Source: Alphaproteobacteria bacterium UBA1002 (lineage in GTDB: Bacteria; Pseudomonadota; Alphaproteobacteria; Rickettsiales; UBA998). Taken from it: a stretch of 19,842 nucleotides of DNA. Location of the stretch: NCBI GenBank assembly GCA_002291845.1, contig DBAU01000043.1:813-20654 (forward strand), written 5' to 3'. Every line of letters starts with the position of its first letter. Positions within the stretch are counted from its first letter, which is position 1. This document shows, one piece after another, positions 15,834 through 19,842 of the stretch. Below the pieces are notes generated by a model. That model was not told the origin of the DNA. It saw nothing but the letters and a program-made list of their open reading frames with translations, and searched no databases. Made by a program: the position numbers and the translations under genes.

Positions 15834-16897
15834 GCGCTCAGGAAGAGATTCTGGTCATCAAGCATGGTGCGCTGGGTGACATCGTGCTGGCGACCGGCCC
15901 CATGGCGGCTATCCGGGCGCATCATCCCCACGCGCGCATCACGCTGCTGACCGCCAAGCCTTATGATGCATTGCTGGGAAAGGCTCCGTATTTCAATGAT
16001 GTCTGGGTGGATAGCAAGCCAAAGGTCTGGCAATTTGCTGGGGTGCAGAAACTGCGGCGCCTTCTCAATAGCCGGCCTTTTTCTCGCGTGTATGATTTGC
16101 AAACGTCGCAACGCAGTACCTCGTATTTCCAGCTGTTTAAATATAAGCCGCAATGGTCTGGTCTGGTGCCGGGTGAATTCTACCATGACACTCCCCATCG
16201 CACGCAGAGCCACACGCTTGACCGCGAGCGTGAGCAGCTGAACTTGGCCGGGATTCATGAAGTGCCAGGGCCGGATCTGCGCTGGCTGACGGCGGATATT
16301 TCTCACTTCGCGCTGCCGGAGCGCTATGTGGTGCTGGTTCCAGGGGGCTCCGCTCACCGCCCTGAGAAACGCTGGCCGCAGGAAGGCTACACAGCGCTGG
16401 CGCGGGTGTTACTTGAAGTGGGGATTACGCCAGTACTGATTGGTACCGGGGCGGAAGCTGCCGTACTGAACGCTATCGAGGCAGCTGAGGTCCTCCTCCC
16501 AACCTCCCCCCGTAAACAGGGGGAGGAGTTTACAAGCGAAGGCGCGACGGCAGGGAAGAAAAGCCCTCCCCTGCGTGCGGGGGAGGGTGACTCTGCAAAA
16601 GCTTGTGTAGACAAGCCAAAGGTCATCAACCTCTGTAACCAGACCTCCTTTGCAGAGCTCGCGGCATTAGGGCGCGGTGCGCTGGCGGCTGTCGGGAATG
16701 ATACCGGCCCGATGCACCTGATCGCGGCCACGCAGTGCCCATCGGTGGTGCTGTTTTCTGCCGCGTCGAATCCTGCCATGTGCGCGCCACGGGGTGACAA
16801 GGTGCAGGTGCTACAGCGTGACCCGCTGGCGCAGCTGTCCGTGGATGAGGTGTTTTCCGTGGTGAAACCGTGGCTTCGCCTTGACAGTGCGTCGTAA
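15830..16897 (+). CDS. Glycosyltransferase family 9 (heptosyltransferase-like) with in-frame inserted repeat
   Basis: GT-B transferase of the heptosyltransferase family (WaaC/WaaF type), acting at the inner membrane in lipopolysaccharide core assembly. N-terminal KHGALGDIVLATGPMAAIR is the acceptor-side glycine motif; VLVPGGSAHRPEKRWP and GNDTGPMHLIAATQCPSVVLFS are the C-domain sugar-nucleotide motifs with the catalytic-region D-T-G-P-M-H. It has 355 residues, some 40 more than expected. The surplus is residues about 221-262, a low-homology stretch rich in Pro, Gly, Lys and Glu encoded by a block with two C-rich/G-rich palindromes (16490-16615). The frame is preserved, so the protein may still fold with a surface loop between IGTGAEAAVLNAIEAA and PKVINLCNQTS. 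It overlaps the GT4 gene by four bases. Confidence 0.87.
   Translation: MSAQEEILVIKHGALGDIVLATGPMAAIRAHHPHARITLLTAKPYDALLGKAPYFNDVWVDSKPKVWQFAGVQKLRRLLNSRPFSRVYDLQTSQRSTSYFQLFKYKPQWSGLVPGEFYHDTPHRTQSHTLDREREQLNLAGIHEVPGPDLRWLTADISHFALPERYVVLVPGGSAHRPEKRWPQEGYTALARVLLEVGITPVLIGTGAEAAVLNAIEAAEVLLPTSPRKQGEEFTSEGATAGKKSPPLRAGEGDSAKACVDKPKVINLCNQTSFAELAALGRGALAAVGNDTGPMHLIAATQCPSVVLFSAASNPAMCAPRGDKVQVLQRDPLAQLSVDEVFSVVKPWLRLDSAS
16490..16615. repeat. Palindromic repeat block inserted in frame in GT9 gene
   Basis: About 126 bases, 42 codons, that interrupt the GT9 reading frame without breaking it. Two hairpins share one design: CCTCCCCC (16503-16510) with GGGGGAGG (16519-16526), and CCCTCCCC (16564-16571) with GGGGAGGG (16580-16587), each with an eight-base loop. 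An outer pairing CTCCTCCC / GGGAGGAG flanks the first. A third inverted repeat, GCTTGT-GTAG-ACAAGC, closes the right edge (16601-16616). Edges are set by where family similarity stops and resumes and are uncertain by several codons. The situation resembles Rickettsia palindromic elements inside genes. Confidence 0.7.
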
Positions 16898-16919
16898 AGG
16901 GAATTTAGTGCGGGTTCAG

Positions 16920-16941
16920 TCATTCCAGCGAAAACTGGAAT
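16920..16941. repeat. Palindromic repeat ATTCCAG-N6-CTGGAAT
   Basis: Arms ATTCCAG (16922-16928) and CTGGAAT (16935-16941) surround CGAAAA, preceded by GTC or TC as in the serC-serA gap units. It follows the GT9 stop by about 25 bases. Without a T-run it is a poor terminator; it looks like another copy of the same dispersed repeat. Confidence 0.55.
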
Positions 16942-16970
16942 CAAGAAGTCAGTAAGCTACGCGCTGTATA

Positions 16971-17005
16971 CCGGATCAGTGTGCGGCTGCACCTAACTTA
17001 TCCGG
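16971..17005 (+). promoter_or_regulatory. Nested inverted repeats in the thrS leader
   Basis: CCGGAT (16971-16976) can pair with ATCCGG (17000-17005), enclosing a small GTGC-GGCT-GCAC hairpin (16981-16992). The structure ends 19 bases before the thrS ATG. E. coli thrS is repressed by its own product through leader RNA hairpins, which makes a leader structure worth noting, but resemblance to a tRNA-Thr mimic is not evident and the pairings are short. Confidence 0.25.
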
Positions 17006-17024
17006 AATAACAAATAGAAAAACT

Positions 17025-19019
17025 ATGTCCCACGCCGCTGCGCAATCCTCTCTGGTTAACATCACGTTACCTGATGGCAGTGTGCGTACCTATGAGGCGC
17101 CGGTGACCGGATTTCAGATTGCGGAATCCATTGGGCCCGGCTTGCTCAAGGCGGCGGTGGCGATGAAAGTGGATGGGACGCAGCGTGACCTTAGCGAGAC
17201 CATTACACAGCATGCTGCGGTTGCGTTGCTCACCACGCGTGATCCCGAGGGACTGGATGTCATGCGTCACACCACCACTGCGCAGGTCTTGGCGCTGGCG
17301 GTAAAGGAAATCTGGCCGGCCGCGAAGCTGGCCATTGGCCCGACCATCGAGCATGGTTTTTATTACGACGTGGATCTTGAGTATAAAATCACGCCGGACG
17401 ATCTGCCGAAGATCGAGGCGAAGATGAAGGAAATTCTGGCGCGCGGCCTAACCGTGCAACGGGAGATGTGGAAGCGCGACGAGGCCATCGCGATGTTTGA
17501 GTCGCGCGGCGAGAGCTACAAAGCGGAGCTGATCCGCAACGCGCCGGAAGACGATACCACCGAGCGCGGCAAAATCTCGCTTTATCGCCAGGGGCAGGGG
17601 GATGATGCATTCATCGATCTGTGCCGCGGCCCGCATGTGCCGTCACTGAGCAAAATCTCTTCCGCGTTCAAGCTTACCAAGCTGGCAGGGGCCTACTGGC
17701 GCGGTGATTCGCGCAACAAGATGCTGCAGCGCATTTACGGGGTGTCCTTCGCTAATGATAAGGAGTTGAAGGCTTACCTCACCATGATGGAAGAGGCGGA
17801 GAAGCGTGACCACCGCAAGCTTGGCCGTCAGCTGGATCTTTTCCATCTGCAGGAAGAAGCCATCGGGCAGGTGTTCTGGCATCCTTATGGCTGGACACTC
17901 TATCGCGAGCTTGAAAACTACATTCGCCAAAAGCTGGAGCGTGAGGACTATCAGGAAGTGAAAACGCCGATGCTGGTGGACCGTGCCTTATGGGAAGCCT
18001 CCGGCCATTGGGAAAAGTTCGGCGAGAACATGTTCACCTCGGAAGCCGAGGAGCGCACGCTGGCCATCAAGCCGATGAACTGCCCGTGCCACGTGCAGAT
18101 TTTCCGCCAGGGCATCAAGTCCTACCGCGACCTGCCGCTGCGCATGGCAGAGTTTGGCTCCTGCCACCGCTATGAGCCGTCGGGTGCGCTGCACGGTATC
18201 ATGCGGGTGCGCGGTTTCACGCAAGATGATGCGCATATCTTCTGCATGGAAAGCCAGATTCTCTCGGAAACCGAGAAATTCTGTGCTCTGCTGCAGGAGG
18301 TTTATCAGGAACTGGGCTTTACCGAGATTGCCGTGAAGCTCTCCACGCGCCCGGAGAAGCGTGCCGGGACGGACGAAACCTGGGATAAGGCCGAGCGTTC
18401 CCTCGCCGAAGCGGTGGAAGCCGTTGGCCTGCCGTACGAAGTGCAGCCGGGTGAGGGGGCGTTTTACGGTCCGAAGCTCGAGTTTCAGCTGAAGGATTGC
18501 ATTGGCCGGACCTGGCAGTGCGGCACGCTACAGCTGGACTTCGTACTTCCCGAGCGGCTGGATGCCAGCTATATCGGCGAGGATGGTGAAAAGCACCGCC
18601 CCGTGATGCTGCACCGCGCGATCCTGGGCAGCTTCGAGCGCTTCCTCGGCATCCTCATCGAGCAGCACGCGGGGCGCTTCCCGCTCTGGCTCGCCCCCGT
18701 GCAGGTGGTGGTGGCGACCATCGTGGACGACGCCGCGCCCTATGCCGAGCAGGCGGCCGCGGCGCTGCGCGCGGCGGGGCTGCGCGTCGAGACGGACCTG
18801 CGCAACGAGAAGATCAACCGCAAGGTGGTGGACCACATCGAAAGCCGCGTGCCGGTGCTCGCCGTGGTCGGCCGGCGTGAGGCGGAGGAGGGCAAGCTGG
18901 TGTTGCGTCGCCTGCCGGGCCGCGAGCAGGAGGCGCTGCCGCTCGCCGAGGCGGTGGCCATGCTGCGCCGCGAGAGCACCGCGCCCGATTTGTCAAGCGC
19001 CCCAGTTGCGGCGGAATGA
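17025..19019 (+). CDS. thrS: Threonine--tRNA ligase
   Basis: Charges tRNA-Thr; class II synthetase with N-terminal editing of Ser-tRNA-Thr. The 664 residues comprise a TGS domain (about 8-72), the editing domain (about 75-235), the catalytic core (about 250-550) and the anticodon-binding domain (about 555-650). Catalytic zinc ligands are Cys353 (KPMNCPCH), His404 (DDAHIF) and His530 (VMLHRAI); motif 2 reads FGSCHRYEPSGALHGIMRVRGF. In the editing site Cys200 and His204 (DLCRGPHVPS) are kept, but the HxxxH motif reads HTTTAQ (82-87), lacking the second histidine. Composition changes within the gene: about half GC around 18.25 kb, then 75-83 percent from about 18.66 kb, covering the anticodon-binding domain. 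The frame is intact across the change. infC follows after 54 bases, as in many proteobacteria. Confidence 0.97.
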   Translation: MSHAAAQSSLVNITLPDGSVRTYEAPVTGFQIAESIGPGLLKAAVAMKVDGTQRDLSETITQHAAVALLTTRDPEGLDVMRHTTTAQVLALAVKEIWPAAKLAIGPTIEHGFYYDVDLEYKITPDDLPKIEAKMKEILARGLTVQREMWKRDEAIAMFESRGESYKAELIRNAPEDDTTERGKISLYRQGQGDDAFIDLCRGPHVPSLSKISSAFKLTKLAGAYWRGDSRNKMLQRIYGVSFANDKELKAYLTMMEEAEKRDHRKLGRQLDLFHLQEEAIGQVFWHPYGWTLYRELENYIRQKLEREDYQEVKTPMLVDRALWEASGHWEKFGENMFTSEAEERTLAIKPMNCPCHVQIFRQGIKSYRDLPLRMAEFGSCHRYEPSGALHGIMRVRGFTQDDAHIFCMESQILSETEKFCALLQEVYQELGFTEIAVKLSTRPEKRAGTDETWDKAERSLAEAVEAVGLPYEVQPGEGAFYGPKLEFQLKDCIGRTWQCGTLQLDFVLPERLDASYIGEDGEKHRPVMLHRAILGSFERFLGILIEQHAGRFPLWLAPVQVVVATIVDDAAPYAEQAAAALRAAGLRVETDLRNEKINRKVVDHIESRVPVLAVVGRREAEEGKLVLRRLPGREQEALPLAEAVAMLRRESTAPDLSSAPVAAE

Positions 19020-19062
19020 CCCGCGCCCCATAAGACGCCCACGCCAGACTCGAAACAGAGAC

Positions 19063-19067
19063 AGGAG
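19063..19067 (+). promoter_or_regulatory. Shine-Dalgarno site pointing to an AUA start for infC
   Basis: AGGAG ends six bases before ATA 19074-19076. The first ATG in frame (19089) lies 21 bases away from it and has only a closer GAGG (19081-19084) with four-base spacing. The spacing therefore favours initiation at ATA. Confidence 0.55.
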
Positions 19068-19073
19068 CAGACC

Positions 19074-19613
19074 ATAGCCCGAGGCCCCATGCCCCCCGCG
19101 CCGCCCTCCCGCGAAGGCCCCCGCGTGAACGAGGAAATCCGCGTCCCCCAGGTGCGTCTGATTGACGAAAACGGGGAGATGATCGGCGTCCTCAGCATCC
19201 GCGACGCGCTGTATCGCGCCTACCAGGCGGGGCTCGACCTGCTGGAGATCAGCCCGAACGCGGTGCCCCCGGTCTGCAAGATCACCGACTACGGCAAGTT
19301 CAAGTACGAGCAGCAGAAGAAGGCCAACGAGGCCCGCAAGAAGCAGAAGGTTGTCGAGATCAAGGAAATCAAGGTTCGCCCGAACATTGATGACCATGAT
19401 TACGACGTGAAGATGAAGCAGGCGAAGAGCTTCATCGGCGAGGGCGACAAGGTGAAGGTCACGCTGCGCTTCCGCGGCCGCGAGATGGCGCACCAGGAAC
19501 TCGGCGTGAAGCTGCTCGAGCGCATCCGGACCGAGCTGGCCGAGATCGTGAAGGTTGAGTCCATGCCGCGCCTCGAGAACCGCCAGATGGTGATGGTGCT
19601 CGCGCCGAAGTGA
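19074..19613 (+). CDS. infC: Translation initiation factor IF-3
   Basis: Binds the 30S subunit, prevents early 50S joining and rejects wrong start codons and initiator tRNAs. From the proposed ATA start at 19074 it has 179 residues (ARGPMPPAPPSREGPRVNEE after the first Met); from ATG 19089 it has 174. The N-domain shows VNEEIRVPQVRLIDENGEMIG and the SPNAVPPVCKITDYGKFKYE block leading into the lysine-rich linker; the C-domain shows IKEIKVRPNIDDHDY, KVTLRFRGREMAHQELG and the end ENRQMVMVLAPK. The extra MARGP from the ATA start continues the type of N-terminus common in alphaproteobacterial IF-3. Rare start codons (AUU in E. coli) are known for infC and allow IF-3 to repress itself. It lies in the GC-rich right end and is followed directly by a strong terminator rather than rpmI-rplT. 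Confidence 0.95.
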   Translation: MARGPMPPAPPSREGPRVNEEIRVPQVRLIDENGEMIGVLSIRDALYRAYQAGLDLLEISPNAVPPVCKITDYGKFKYEQQKKANEARKKQKVVEIKEIKVRPNIDDHDYDVKMKQAKSFIGEGDKVKVTLRFRGREMAHQELGVKLLERIRTELAEIVKVESMPRLENRQMVMVLAPK

Positions 19614-19635
19614 GGCGAAGCCTCACTTCGGTTTT
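19605..19635 (+). terminator. Rho-independent terminator after infC
   Basis: A perfect 12-bp stem (CCGAAGTGAGGC / GCCTCACTTCGG, arms 19605-19616 and 19620-19631) with a GAA loop is followed by TTTTCTTC. The left arm includes the last infC codons and the TGA stop, so the gene runs into its own terminator and readthrough into rpmI would be limited. Confidence 0.9.
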
Positions 19636-19842
19636 CTTCGCCCTCAGACGCCGGGCGGCCGCCTCCGCGGCCTTGGCTTCCGCCGCGCCGCGGTCCCGCC
19701 ATCCGCACGGTCGCGTGGGCGGCGCCGGCCGCTTTGCGGCCGGATCCTGGCAGGGAGCGCCCACTCGGCCTGGCCGGCGCGCGTCGCGAGGATGCGACCG
19801 CAAGGCGGCCGCCGCCGCCCAGCTGGACACCTCCGATAACCC
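19636..19842. other. GC-rich region without recognisable gene
   Basis: About 207 bases of extreme GC content (51 of 60 bases at 19681-19740). It holds one strong inverted repeat, CCGGCCGC-TTT-GCGGCCGG (19725-19743), with no T-run behind it. Open frames exist on both strands but give only Ala/Arg/Pro/Gly-rich sequence as expected from composition. No tRNA, start of rpmI or other known gene was seen. Confidence 0.5.

Noticed and set aside
16490..16615. The hairpins inside the GT9 gene as a terminator or CRISPR-like array
   Set aside because: They lack T-runs, lie within an open frame, and the units are not evenly spaced identical repeats with spacers.
19459..19830. Minus-strand open frame at the GC-rich right end
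   Set aside because: Antisense to infC in part; Ala/Arg/Pro-rich translation expected from the GC content, no domain or ribosome site.

Overview
The window looks like chromosomal core DNA of a Gram-negative alphaproteobacterium. The main reasons are a CckA-type hybrid kinase directly upstream of recA and alaS, a SerC of the kind found in alphaproteobacteria, the thrS-infC pair, and heptosyltransferase-like GT9/GT4 envelope genes. I cannot place it to order. No phage, transposase, CRISPR array, tRNA or rRNA was seen.

Layout. Positions 1-9100 are mostly minus strand: alaS (3' end cut off by the window start), recA, a cckA-like kinase that reads as two adjacent frames (kinase-receiver half, then membrane-sensor half), a ZnuA-like metal-binding protein and an Slt-type lytic transglycosylase. 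A small plus-strand candidate lipoprotein gene sits between the last two. The bifunctional NAD(P)HX repair gene nnrDE is on the plus strand (9157-10650). The serine pathway pair serC-serA (10829-13666, minus) and an ABHD10-like hydrolase (minus) follow. Divergent from the hydrolase is a plus-strand pair of overlapping glycosyltransferase genes (GT4, then GT9), then thrS and infC (plus), with a strong terminator after infC. The last ~210 bases are very GC-rich and without a recognisable gene.

How the genes relate. SerC and SerA catalyse consecutive steps of phosphorylated serine synthesis. The GT4-GT9 pair probably builds a cell-surface glycan such as the lipooligosaccharide core. AlaS, ThrS and IF3 serve translation, RecA recombination, the CckA pair cell-cycle phosphorelay, and the transglycosylase and metal-binding protein act in the periplasm.

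Most unusual points: (1) cckA is split by a +1 frame change with overlapping open frames; (2) a ~126-bp block with two C-rich/G-rich palindromes sits in frame inside the GT9 gene; (3) infC seems to start at an AUA codon placed ideally behind a Shine-Dalgarno site; (4) the HxxxH editing motif of ThrRS is disrupted; (5) GC content jumps inside the 3' part of thrS near 18.6 kb, suggesting recombination with a high-GC relative or an assembly join; (6) palindromes of the form ATTCC-N-GGAAT lie in two intergenic regions.
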